Below, in pieces: positions 33,560-44,119 of a DNA stretch of 64,000 nucleotides (its first letter is position 1; each line of letters begins with the position of its first letter). The notes below the pieces were generated by a model. That model was not told the origin of the DNA and did not search any database. It worked only from the letters and a program-made list of their open reading frames with translations. Made by a program: the position numbers and the translations under genes. The stretch lies in contig OX421966.1 in the NCBI GenBank assembly GCA_949128115.1, forward strand, positions 38,641,984 to 38,705,983, read 5' to 3'. This DNA comes from Anaspis maculata (taxonomy: Eukaryota > Arthropoda > Insecta > Coleoptera > Scraptiidae).

Positions 33560-36500
33560 ATGTCTTGCGAACACTTCATACAAGAATTCCACAACTTGGC
33601 TGGCGGCACCGTAAACGAAAAAAAGCGATCCCTGTTCCACTTGTTCAATAGGAGCTCATCGCTGCCGCAAGACGACTTGGACGCTATCACTTCGACTTTA
33701 GCACCTGAAAATTATCTGGAACAACTTTTCTTCATCGAGTTCCTCATTTACTTCAAAAGATTTAACGAGTTGTTCGAGAAATTCAAAAATGGCGATAAAA
33801 TTGTCATCAGCAAGGTTTGCCGACAGCCCTGGTTCTTTCAACACATCAACTTCAAAGTAGACTCCCTCGAGGATGAATTTCTCTCTTCAGTTTCTTTTTC
33901 CGTGCGCTCTAAAATCATCAGGAAACTTCAACTAGACGAGGAGGCTGGCGATAAACTGTATGAACGTCTCCACAAAAAGTACGGCGTGCATTTTGCCAGC
34001 AAAATTCTTGAAAAATGCAGCTGCAAAAAGATTGAGGAGATTCTCAAGAACTTTCCGGTGCAACTTACCGTGGTGCAGCTTCAAATTTTGTATGCTAAAG
34101 GTCCCAGCTTGATTTCTATATATTTCGATGAGCGGCTGAAACATGATAAAGATTTTAATGTCAGCATGAATCCGATATTCTTGTACATAGCTAAGAGAAA
34201 TCCGGATATGTTTTGTGAGTTGAAATCCAAGTATGAAATTGAAGTTACGCTAGGGAAACGGGCCACGAAGAAATTTGTGGCTTTCAAAAAACCCGAAGTT
34301 CTAACCAAACCTGACGTTTACAACGTGAATTTGAACTCGGCTTCACTGGTGAGGTGCTTGGGCCGAGACTTTGCAAATTACTACTTGGAACTGTTCAAAA
34401 CCAGCGAGAATGAAGCGCTTTTGAAGCACTACGCCAAAAATGACCGATTCAATTTGTACAAGAATACTTACACCAAAGTTCTGAACAAAGAATTTGAATA
34501 CACTGAAGATGTGATGAAAATGATATCTCCAAGTGAACGGGAACGTGTTGCGAAAGATTTGTTCAAAAAAAATGGAGATGAGAGCAATTATCAGTACTAC
34601 AAGCCAAGTGAGTGCTTCGAAATAATCACCCAAAAATTGAACACCGAAAGTGACAGTTCCAAGCGAGGAGAATACATTAAATTTGTGACCAAGTCGTGTG
34701 TCTCCAATCAGGATTTGGTTGTTTTGTTGAAAGTCTGCAAGCTTGTGAATGGTAGGCTTAGGAACGACGGCTACCATGTACGTGAGGCACTGTTATCTAC
34801 AATCACTGGAAGTGACTTCGTAAATTATTTTGATGAAAACATCTGGAAACATCTACGTGAAATAATGATTTTGAGGAGAGCAAAGTTTGAATTTTATGGT
34901 TTTTGGGATGATTGTAAGTTGGCATTCAAGTACATAGAATTTTTGTTCAACAACAACCGACCCATCGGAGATGCAATCAAAGAGTATGAAAAAGAACTAG
35001 AGCATCTTTATGACGGTCTAATTGATCATACACCAAAATTTCTCAGGCAGTTACTAATCGAGTGTATTGACGCATTTTTCAAATCATCTGAAGATCACGA
35101 GAAGATTCAACGTTTTCAATTATTAAATGCCGAAAGCATAGTTAAATACAATCGTGCAAACAGACGAGATCCTATTGATATCTACAATTATCCTAGATTG
35201 ATCCAGTTGCTCAAAGATTACGTTGCTAATCTATCTCACCGTCCTTACGATGGATATTGTGCAGTGCTAGATTATGCCATCAGAAGAAGAGACGCCGATG
35301 CCGAGCTTGTGAAGTTGTATTTCGAAAAGTTCGAACATGTCGGAAGTTCCAAAAGCATTGTTTGGTTCTTGAGACACGATCCTAAAGTAATCGAAGATCA
35401 CTTCGAGAACATTTTCAAGCATCTTGATACTGTGTGGGGCCTCAATGCGCAGAAGATTTGGTATTTGATTAAAAAGTATCATCAGTTAAATGGCAAAGCA
35501 ATCGAATTATGCCTTTCAAAATTACAAGATGAGACTTACGGTCTCAGAGAAGATTTGACGAAGCCATTGGCAATTTTGATGCAGCCCTGCGACTATATTG
35601 ATTTAGCACACAAGTACAAACCAGTGACGCAAAAAGTTGATTTAAAAGATCAAGAAGTAGCCAAGCTCTACAAAATACAGACGAAAATGGCTTTGTTCCT
35701 GAAAAAGGTGAAAACTCCAGAAAAAGTGTTGCCCTTGCTTTTGGAATTTTGCGCTGGAGATTACTTGGAAATGTCTTTGAGTTCGTTGTACAGTTCGATT
35801 TACAAACTGCCGCAGAACCGTGTTGGATATTACTTGGACGAACTTTCAAACCAACCTGCTTTGTCCGTTAAGAAACACAGCTTGTTGCTAGCTTGTGAAG
35901 TGCTAGACCAAGAGTCTGTACTAAATTATCTGTCTGAGGCGTCACTGCCGATGCTTCTTGCTATAATTTTAAAGTACTTCGTTAAAAATCCAAACGATAG
36001 ATTGTGGGAATTCTTCAAAAGTAACCTAGCCAAACTTGAAGATATTGAGTTATTGAAAGAAGCGATCGCCGCAAAGTATCCAATTAGGTACAGAGCTGAA
36101 GCTCTTCAGCTGCTTTGGGAAGCCACAGGTGACAACGAATCGTTGAAAGAGACGTTCGTTTGTGGTTTAAGTGAATCCGACGTGGCGATAATGAAAATAG
36201 ATTTATGCAGACAGGTTCTGCAATACAGCCTTGATGAAAATTTTATAAACAAATTCTTGAAGCTCCACAAGGATCCAAGTAAATACAAGCTGGTTTTGGA
36301 AAGAAAGAACGGTTACCGCCTCTTCACGAATACATGTCAGACTTGTTTAGAAAACATTTGGAATGATGAAAATGACGTTGAGTCCGTCAACAAGCTTATA
36401 GCAAATTTCACTCCAAATCCAGAAGAAGCTTTCGGTGAATATGTCATGATCGAGCTTATGAAACTGAAGAAACAAAATATCAGCTTGGAAGATGCAGTGA

Positions 36501-36802
36501 TGCAGCTGAAGCAAAGCCTCGTAGTAACTTACGGAAAGTTCATTCAAGAGCCTTTCTTGGACGTTTTAAATAATTCTTTATCTTACATTTTTAAAAACGA
36601 AAGCGATAAGTATAAGTTCTGTTATGATTTATTGAAAAACCGTTTGTTGGTGGATGATGCCCTATTTGTTATCAAATTGCTGCCTGGGGCGGAATTGAAA
36701 TACGCTGATAGTGCTAGATTACATGATCAAATAATGAAATTGCTTTGTAAATTTAACGACGCTGCTGTTGAACTTCAAGTTAATTTTTACTTGAGGCAGT
36801 AA
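33560..36802 (+). CDS. Large all-helical (solenoid-like) protein of unknown function, 1080 aa
   Basis: A single uninterrupted coding exon runs from ATG 33560 (MSCEHFIQEFHNLAGGTVNE) to TAA 36800-36802. The frame is also open for 14 codons upstream, but GTTCTTTTTTCAG ending at 33558 is a strong splice acceptor one base before the ATG, so I take the ATG as the start and infer an upstream non-coding exon. The protein is charged, mostly helical and leucine-rich, with repeating R-x5-L-L...L segments that suggest a HEAT/ARM-like solenoid. There is no signal peptide, membrane segment or catalytic motif that I recognise. The next 1.4 kb holds a broken paralogue starting with the same splice-site/ATG arrangement, so the family has duplicated in tandem. 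AATAAA at 37030-37035 may be its polyA signal. I do not know the function. Confidence 0.85.
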   Translation: MSCEHFIQEFHNLAGGTVNEKKRSLFHLFNRSSSLPQDDLDAITSTLAPENYLEQLFFIEFLIYFKRFNELFEKFKNGDKIVISKVCRQPWFFQHINFKVDSLEDEFLSSVSFSVRSKIIRKLQLDEEAGDKLYERLHKKYGVHFASKILEKCSCKKIEEILKNFPVQLTVVQLQILYAKGPSLISIYFDERLKHDKDFNVSMNPIFLYIAKRNPDMFCELKSKYEIEVTLGKRATKKFVAFKKPEVLTKPDVYNVNLNSASLVRCLGRDFANYYLELFKTSENEALLKHYAKNDRFNLYKNTYTKVLNKEFEYTEDVMKMISPSERERVAKDLFKKNGDESNYQYYKPSECFEIITQKLNTESDSSKRGEYIKFVTKSCVSNQDLVVLLKVCKLVNGRLRNDGYHVREALLSTITGSDFVNYFDENIWKHLREIMILRRAKFEFYGFWDDCKLAFKYIEFLFNNNRPIGDAIKEYEKELEHLYDGLIDHTPKFLRQLLIECIDAFFKSSEDHEKIQRFQLLNAESIVKYNRANRRDPIDIYNYPRLIQLLKDYVANLSHRPYDGYCAVLDYAIRRRDADAELVKLYFEKFEHVGSSKSIVWFLRHDPKVIEDHFENIFKHLDTVWGLNAQKIWYLIKKYHQLNGKAIELCLSKLQDETYGLREDLTKPLAILMQPCDYIDLAHKYKPVTQKVDLKDQEVAKLYKIQTKMALFLKKVKTPEKVLPLLLEFCAGDYLEMSLSSLYSSIYKLPQNRVGYYLDELSNQPALSVKKHSLLLACEVLDQESVLNYLSEASLPMLLAIILKYFVKNPNDRLWEFFKSNLAKLEDIELLKEAIAAKYPIRYRAEALQLLWEATGDNESLKETFVCGLSESDVAIMKIDLCRQVLQYSLDENFINKFLKLHKDPSKYKLVLERKNGYRLFTNTCQTCLENIWNDENDVESVNKLIANFTPNPEEAFGEYVMIELMKLKKQNISLEDAVMQLKQSLVVTYGKFIQEPFLDVLNNSLSYIFKNESDKYKFCYDLLKNRLLVDDALFVIKLLPGAELKYADSARLHDQIMKLLCKFNDAAVELQVNFYLRQ

Positions 36803-37029
36803 TTCGTTTTTTCCGCTAAAAAAGTGACGCCTTGAGAAGCTAAAATGATATTTTCAGATTGAAATTATGTTTGGTCCCGATTTTGTGAAATTTAGATAAT
36901 ATAAACTCGAGAGACACAATTAGTTTATAATAATTGCTAGAAATGTTTATTGTTCACTGATAACATTACCGTAATTTTTTATGCTTGCACTTTGTATCCT
37001 TGTATCTGCCTATACTCTACGCAGAGTGG

Positions 37030-37035
37030 AATAAA
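37030..37035 (+). other. Polyadenylation signal, 1080-aa gene
   Basis: AATAAA, 228 nt after the stop at 36802, followed by an A-rich run. Confidence 0.5.
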
Positions 37036-37153
37036 TGAAAAAAAGTAATCTTAACGTGTTCCTTGTTTTATGTATTTCTGATGGGGCTTGAACGTTCATC
37101 AAAGCTGTTCAATTAGTTGTTCACTAATCACTAACCAATGTTCTCTTTTCAGC

Positions 37154-38213
37154 ATGTCTTGTGAACATCTTGCACGAGAATTCCAGAACTTGGCTGTTGG
37201 CACTGTGGATGAAAAAAAGCGATCCTTGCTCCGTTTGTTCAACAAGAACTCGTCGCTATCGCAGGAAGACTTGGACGCAATCACTGCGACTTCATCACCA
37301 GAAAATTATTTAGAACAACTGTTACTAATCGAGTTCCTCCTCTACTTTAAAAGATTAATTGAGTTGTTCGAGAAATTCAAAAACGGCGACGAAATCTTCA
37401 TCGGCAAAATTTTCTAACATCCTTGTTTATCTTTTAAACACATCAACTTCAAGTCGACTTTCTCATGAAGGAACTTTTGCCTTCACTTTCGTTCTCCATG
37501 CGTTCTAAAATCATCAAGAAACTTCACATTGGCGAAGAGGACAGCGATAAAGTTCAATCAACGGCTTTATGACAGGTACGGCGTCCATTTTGCAAGTAAA
37601 ATTTTTGAAAAATGCAGCTGCAAAAAAATCGAAGGGGTTTTCAAGAACTTCTCGATGCAGTTAACCCTCGTGCAGCTTCAAGCTTTGTTTGCCAAAGACC
37701 CCAACTTGCTCGCCAACTTGATTCGTTTGTATTTTTATGAGAGGTTCAAACATGACCTTACGGTTCAGATGAATCCACTATTTTTGTACATGGCCAAAAG
37801 AAATTCGGACATGTTTTGTGACTTTAAGGCCAAGTACGAAATTGTTTTCAGCACCCTAGGGAAACGAGCTACGAAGAAATTTGTGTCTTTCAGAATGAGT
37901 GGAAGTTTTAGCCAGATCTGATATTTAACACGAATTTGACCTCTGCTTCAGTGGTGATGAGTTAAGGCAAGGATTTTGCAAATTACTATTTGGAACTTCT
38001 CAAAACTAGCGAGGATGAAGTCCTTTTGAAGCACGATCTCAAAAAAGCAGGGCAAAAAAACGTTTCACAAGAATAATCACAGTGCAGTTTGAAACAGAGA
38101 ATTTGTATATTCTGAAGATGTATTGGAAATGATGTCTGTAAGTGGACGTGAGCGTGTTGTAAAAGATTTGTTTCGAAAATTGTGGAGATGAGAGCAATAA
38201 CCAATACTATAGG
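37154..38213 (+). pseudogene. Broken, truncated paralogue of the 1080-aa protein
   Basis: The start MSCEHLAREFQNLAVGTVDE, and the TTCTCTTTTCAG acceptor just before it, match the upstream gene. About 85 codons are intact to a stop at 37415-37417. Matching stretches then continue in shifted frames: YGVHFASKIFEKCSCKKIEG, LGKRATKKFVSF, FANYYLELLKTSEDEVLLKH and EDVLEMMSVSGRERVVKDLF. They are interrupted by several stops and frameshifts. Similarity ends at 38213, about one third of the way through the parental protein. It is a tandem duplicate that has lost function. It carries a few residues (LLANLIRLYF) absent from the intact neighbour, so it is not a simple recent copy. Confidence 0.9.
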
Positions 38214-39079
38214 AAATGAAAACCAGCCCTAGCCCTTTCCACCTTTCACCCTTGCTCTCCCAGCCTCCAGCCGTGAGATGTAATAGTATATTACATACCG
38301 AGACGGGAAATACATCATCACTGCTGAGGGCACAGAGAGCCTTCAGGCTTTGCCCGGAGGCTCTAGCCCGAAACTGGAATGATGTATTCACCGTCGAGAG
38401 TATGTATACTATTTTACTCACAACCATGTACTCAGCTTGCAGGATTACAGGCGTTCAAAAGTTGAAATCTGAAAATTAACTTTTTGTCATAACTTCCAGA
38501 TAGGCCGATTAATTTTGCTGAAACGTGGTTCAGGAAATACGATTAACACACTTATTGTTTGGTTGGATGCATATTTTGAAATTTCCCTTCTAAAGCTACC
38601 ATTTCTTCACTTTCTCGGGAGGTCGGCAATGGGTCACTTCCCGACCTCCTACTAAGTATGTAATGAATCAATTACCATAGTGGTTGTGAGTAAAATAACA
38701 TTACCTACCTAATATTAGTAGTAGGTACTCAATTTAAATTTTGAGTTTGTGTTTCATTCCAATCTAAGAGGTTTAGTATAGAGATCAACTACTCAAGAGG
38801 ATTCAGTTTGCCGAGACGAGCCTTGGCGAGTGTTTTAGAGCATCCGAATGAATAACGGCCATTGCATGAAAGTAGAATACCTACTATACTTTAGCGGAGA
38901 GCGAGATACAGTGGGATAATTTTTACATTAGATTTTTTTTTTCTTGAAACTGGAAGATATTAGAGCTTTTGTGAAAATAGGGCAATAATTTGAAAACCTT
39001 CGTTCACCTACATCCTACATCGTAAGTAAAATTTCGATACAGTTGACCATATTTGAGCAACAAACTACTAGTACATATG
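38214..39079. other. Intergenic region with a short inverted pair
   Basis: TATTTTACTCACAACCAT (about 38409-38426) is inverse to ATAGTGGTTGTGAGTAAAATA (about 38680-38700), suggesting a roughly 300-bp palindromic insertion that begins where the pseudogene ends. Otherwise nothing is recognised. Confidence 0.4.
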
Positions 39080-39216
39080 GGGGCATAGATCGTGCCGTGT
39101 GCAGCTTCGTGAAGATATATAGAGTTATGTCTTGATCGATTCCTGGGGGATCAAGGACATTGAAAAATTATGGTGGAATATTGGTATCTACTGCAGGCAA
39201 ATATGGTGGAGGCGCC

Positions 39217-41824
39217 AAAATGGTCTTCATCTGGTAATAAGAAACTGGCTGTAGCTCGTTTGTTTTTCAACGGATTTCGACATTTGGAACGTCATTTTGT
39301 AGACGAAAAAATTCTCTTCTTATTTCATACCTAAATTCACAAACGTCATTTCGTGAAACTGTCAAAATTGTCTTCATAAGATAATGCTAAACTCCGCCGG
39401 TTTTTGAAGGCTATCCGATATTTTTGAAACCTGGCAGTTTCATAGATCTTGAGGTGACCTTTCCGAATTTCTACTTTCCCACTTCGTATCTTTTCCGGTT
39501 TGGCCACCATATTGAAAAGATGGCGCTCAAAAAACAGTTTTTTGTCAATATCTTGAATTCAACTGACTCAAGATTGAAACGTGTATATTCAGAGGAAAGT
39601 CTATTCAAATTTCTACAATTTGACATATCAGTCATTTATGTGCGATTTACGGTTCTTGAGTTAGAGCTTTCAGAACTTCCGGAAGCATCAACTTTCGGCA
39701 ATCAATCAGCATGTTAAATTGATACCACCGTCATGTAGTGAGCAAATTAACCATAAATAGCTCTTGGCCATTAACCATAGATGATAAAAATTTAGAAAAT
39801 CGATCATGGTTATGTTAATTGTGTAATTACAGGGTGAAGTTTGAAAGCAAACTTCACTTTAGAAATAAATGAAGGTAATACAGGGTGTTTCCAAAATGGT
39901 GTTACAAACTTCTAGGGGAGATTCCCCATCAAAAATGGACAAGGAAAATATATACCTTTGATGTCCTAAAATGCTCAGTTGAAAAGTTACAGGGTGTTCA
40001 AGTTGACTTTTTAAAACTGATTTTTTGACATAAGTTTTGAACCGTTTAACCGATTTTGTTCAAGTTCTCACCAAAGTTAACTGAAATAAGTCTCTATCGA
40101 ATAATAGTAACGTGTTGGAGAAAAAAGTTCAGGGGCGTAGATAATGGGGGCTGTCCTCATATTTCTCCCCCTATTTTTTACACCCCTAGCTATTTTCCCA
40201 AATTGTTCTTATTTTTTTATTCTACGTTCAATTTAGAGAAAAAAGTTACTCTTGCAAAATTTTGATTAGAGGCTTCGTTTTTGAGATATCTGAGTTTGAA
40301 ACTTTGGAAAACATCTCGAAATCGCCACTTTCAATGAGCCCAATTTTTTTTCCCTGAAATGCTCTCGTTTTTCAGAGGAAATAGTGGTTTATCAACTTAG
40401 AAAATTGAAGAGAACCTATTTCTGCTGAAAAATCATGAGTTTTTTTTTATTCTAATTTTTTGGCCTTGGAAAGTGGCAATTTCGAGATGTTTTCCAAAGT
40501 TTCAAACTCAGATATCTCAAAAACGAAGCCTCTAATCAAAATTTTGCAAGAGTAACTTTTTTTTCTAAATTGAACGTAGAATAAAAAAATAAGAACAATT
40601 TGGGAAAATAGCTAGGGGTGTAAAAAATAGGGGGGAAAATATGAGGACAGCCCCCATTATCTACGCCCCTGAACTTTTTTCTCCAACACGTTACTATTAT
40701 TCGATAGAGACTTATTTCAGTCAACTTTGGTGAGAACTTGAACAAAATCGGTCAAACGGTTCAAAACTTATGTCAAAAAATCAGTTTTAAAAAGTCAACT
40801 TGAACACCCTGTAACTTTTCAACTGAGCATTTTAGGACATCAAAGGTATATATTTTCCTTGTCCATTTTTGATGGGGAATCTTCCCTAGAAGTTTGTAAC
40901 ACCATTTTGGAAACACCCTGTATAGCATTCGAAGGATATCAGATACATTCAAAACTCATTATTTTGATGAAATTTGGGGTCATCATTCAGAATATTCACT
41001 TTCCACTTCGTATCTCTGCTGTTCTGGCCATAATTTTGAAAAGATGACGCCCAAAAAAAAAAACATTTCTGGAACATTTTCGGAAAATTCGTTGTAACAT
41101 TTTAGGATTCATATCAAAAGTTAAGGTCTATAAAATTCTCTAAAATTTAACATTTGAATCACTCATGTGCGACTTACGGTTCTCAAGCTATACCTTTTCA
41201 AAGTCAATTTTCCCTTAGAGTTCACCCTGTAGTTGCATAACAACCGTTACCATGATTGATTTTCTGGATAATAATGGTCTCTGGTTGACAACTTATCATT
41301 ATTTATGGCTAATTTGACTGCCACGTGGAGCTAAGATCAACTCGCCATGTTGATTGGATGACAAAAGTTGATGCTTCAGGGAGTTCTAGAAGCTATAACC
41401 CTAGAACCGGAAGTAGCACGTACACGAGTAAGGTGTCAAATTGTAGAGAATTGAATAAGCTTTCATACGCATACAAACGCTTCCACTTTACATTGACTGA
41501 AATAAAGATATAGACAAAAAACTGTTTTTTGGGCGCCATCTTCCCAATATGGCGGCCAAAACGGCAAATATACGAAATGAAAATGTGGAAATTTGGGAAG
41601 GGCACCTCAAGATCTATAAGATCAGATAACCTTAAAAAAAAAGCCGGAATTCAGCATATCTTATAAAGACAATTTTGACAGTTTCCCGAAATGACGTTTG
41701 TAAATTTAGGTATGAAATAAGAAGAGAATTGTTTTGTCTACAAAATGACGTTCCAGATGTTCAAATCCGTTGGAAAACAAACGAGATACAGCCAGTTTCT
41801 TATTACCAGATGAAGCCCATTTTT
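39217..41824. mobile_element. Second-layer foldback inserted in the left arm of the outer element
   Basis: AAAATGGTCTTCATCTGG at 39217 is inverse to CCAGATGAAGCCCATTTT ending at 41824. The arms (about 620 bp each) remain complementary, with CATATTGAAAAGATGGCGCT and CAAAAAACAGTTTTTTGTC on the left and inverse on the right. The uninterrupted counterpart GGCGCCAAATAGTCCGGCGG in the right outer arm (45240 region) shows the empty site. Confidence 0.8.
39881..40920. mobile_element. Third-layer near-perfect palindrome with TA-CAGGGTG ends (1040 bp)
   Basis: CAGGGTGTTTCCAAAATGGT at 39881 is inverse to ACCATTTTGGAAACACCCTG at 40920, with TA on both outer sides. The arms are almost identical to the centre near 40400: both encode the same 69-codon open frame in opposite directions, differing at one residue. 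High arm identity suggests recent insertion or arm-to-arm gene conversion. Confidence 0.9.
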
Positions 41825-42866
41825 AGTCCGGCGGCAAGGTGTAACAATTGTGCACAATGGGCTAAAAGCAATTTTATTTTTTCAAGTTAATATTTGGACC
41901 CTAAAGAATATTTCCAGATAGAGACCCCAACCGATTAGGCCCTGTTTAGCGACCCTTAGCAACGCCAACTTCGATCAATATTTCATCCATTTTTGTACAT
42001 TACTTTTATGATAATTGACGTATACCATCTAATAAGGTGTCGATTATAATGTTTTTGAAGACAAGGAACTCAAATATGATGGTCTTGAAGCTTTTGAAGT
42101 TGAAATTGCGAACCTGATGGATTAAAACATTTGAAAAAGTTGGCTGACAATCTTCAAGAATAATTGAAATGAGAAGTCTATAATGAGAGATCGAGGGTCA
42201 TGATTTGACGTTCTACAACTTACTTTCGAGCTTACCTTAGTTCATCGAGAATACGTGCTTGGGTTGTTCTCTTCGCGAGATCGAAATCAAAGCAGTCGCA
42301 ATTTTCCAAATAGTCAATAGTTACGATTATTCCTAAAATTTCTGTTTTTAATTTTAAGTAAAACAATGCGATCATCTTCATCTATATGCAAAGTACCACT
42401 GACCCAATCGTATAGTAAAAAAAACACGTGATTGCATTCACTCGCCATGCCACCTTAGTTTTTATTGGTAATAACAATAACTAATAGGCGCTGATAGGCA
42501 AGATAAGGTTTGAAGGCTCAATGGTGAACTTCAAAATGACGTTCCTTGATTATTTCCAAAGGATAAATCGAGACGTAAATACTGTAAGCAGATTTTGACC
42601 ATCATTCCATCTTGGTTCTACCTCAAACAATAACTTACTTCCCTTTTTTCAGCGCTTCGGAGTTAAGACAAACATTCGGTGTGGTGTGTGCGATGCAGTT
42701 CCGCTGACGTCTTGCAACTGCATGAAATGATTTCGTGCCAAGCTTTCTTTGGTGATGGCCCATCAGCTAGTCCATTGGATTTAAGATGAAAAAAAAAATC
42801 CATTTCTTGATAAGAAAAAGCTTCACATGTTAGGTAGCAGGTAGTTTTTTCACCTGTCATCGGGAT

Positions 42867-44119
42867 TTACTGTCTTTTGCCGTCCAAAATTAGAAAGATC
42901 CGGTGGGGTGCAGTTTTAAACTGAAACTCTGAGCCCATATATGCCCTGCTTGAAGATCGTAGAGACGTGAAGCATTTTGAGTGAGAGGAATAATTTCTAT
43001 ATTTCGTCCCTCGAGTCGTCCCTTCTGAGATAAAAAGACGGAAACGAGAAACATCAACTTCGTTGTCTTTTGAGCATCTGTCATACACGAGGTCACGAGG
43101 ATAACAAATTTCTCAAGCGCAGGCATAGCTTGATCTGCCTCTTCTACTAATAATGTATTTGACAAATTGTGAAAAACTCCATCGACAAAAGGCTTTTCCC
43201 CAAGCACTAAAGGTCGTACGTTTGCCTTTGGTCCTGAAACTCAAAGTTATATAGCTCCAAGTAAAGGCATGAAAAAACAGGCCGAAGCATTCATCTGATC
43301 CTACAACTTGCTGAATCAAAGCTACATCAAGCACACGATAGGGTTTTTTCACCACCAAAGCAATCCTCAGACTTTAGACCCTCGTAGAGTCCAAAAACGC
43401 TGTTGCCAGAACGACCACATCCATATCTACTGTGCGGATGATGATTAGCTTCAAGCCTCCAGCAGAGCACATTCGCCTGCGCATGAAGTATCATTCCAAT
43501 ACCATAATTTGCTTCTTCGTGATAACAGGGCATAAAGTTATTCAGATTCGCTGGAATAGAACAGAGTAGGTACTTAAGTACTGCATCATTTTGTGTAGCA
43601 ACAACTTCTTCTGGGTAAGTCTCTGGTGCCAATTAGATCACTTAGGGATCGGAACATCTCCCGTTTATTGTCATCGTCCATCCCTAAGAAACTCTGCCCA
43701 GTTCTTGGGTAGGGTATGTATCACTTTTACTGCTTCAATTCCATGTCTGGCGTCGGTTTTCCCTTTCGCAAGTAAAATGCAGCTTTCAGTCAATCCTGAT
43801 GATATTTATCAAACGCTACGCCAATGCGCCGAATTGTTCCAACAAACTGACTGGCTACGTGCTACGTAGGCGACAAATCTTGTCCCGTACGCACTGAATT
43901 TTTCGCCCAGCTGCAGCACCATCCGATTATAATAACATTTCGGCAGTAGAAGACAGAGAATCTTTGGAAGAATTTTCTTCTCTTGGAAAACTCCAGAAGG
44001 TTGAATTTTTTACAAAAACAAAGTTTACCAATACCTATCTGATAGAGCTGGTGGGAAAGACTGGTTCCTGTGACGGAGAAAATCTCCCTAATTACCTTTA
44101 CGCACTTGGTCAGAGACAT
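42867..44119 (-). pseudogene. Decayed mobile-element-associated ORF (HEEAD / DTDVVVLA / FHAFTGCDT family)
   Basis: Read on minus with frameshifts, the pieces are FMPCYHEEAN, VDMDVVVLATAF, GSDECFGLFFHAF, FRTKGKRTTFSAW, then ALEKFVIL and LSQKGRLEG through YDLQAGHIWAQS. They follow the order of a large family of uncharacterised invertebrate proteins with consensus LPCNHEEAD, TVDTDVVVLA, FHAFTGCDTVS and YQAGxxWGQ. This family is repeated in many genomes and usually treated as transposon-derived; I recognise it from memory and do not know its enzymatic role. Stops and frameshifts make it non-functional. It lies between the arms of the long-inverted-repeat element. Confidence 0.6.

Noticed and set aside
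40056..40745. Two nearly identical 69-codon frames on opposite strands
   Set aside because: They are the two arms of one palindrome, with no conserved domain and no sign of coding constraint.
41393..41605. 70-codon frame on minus and its counterpart 39424-39717 on plus
   Set aside because: They are the two arms of the second-layer foldback, diverged relative to each other without preserving frame.
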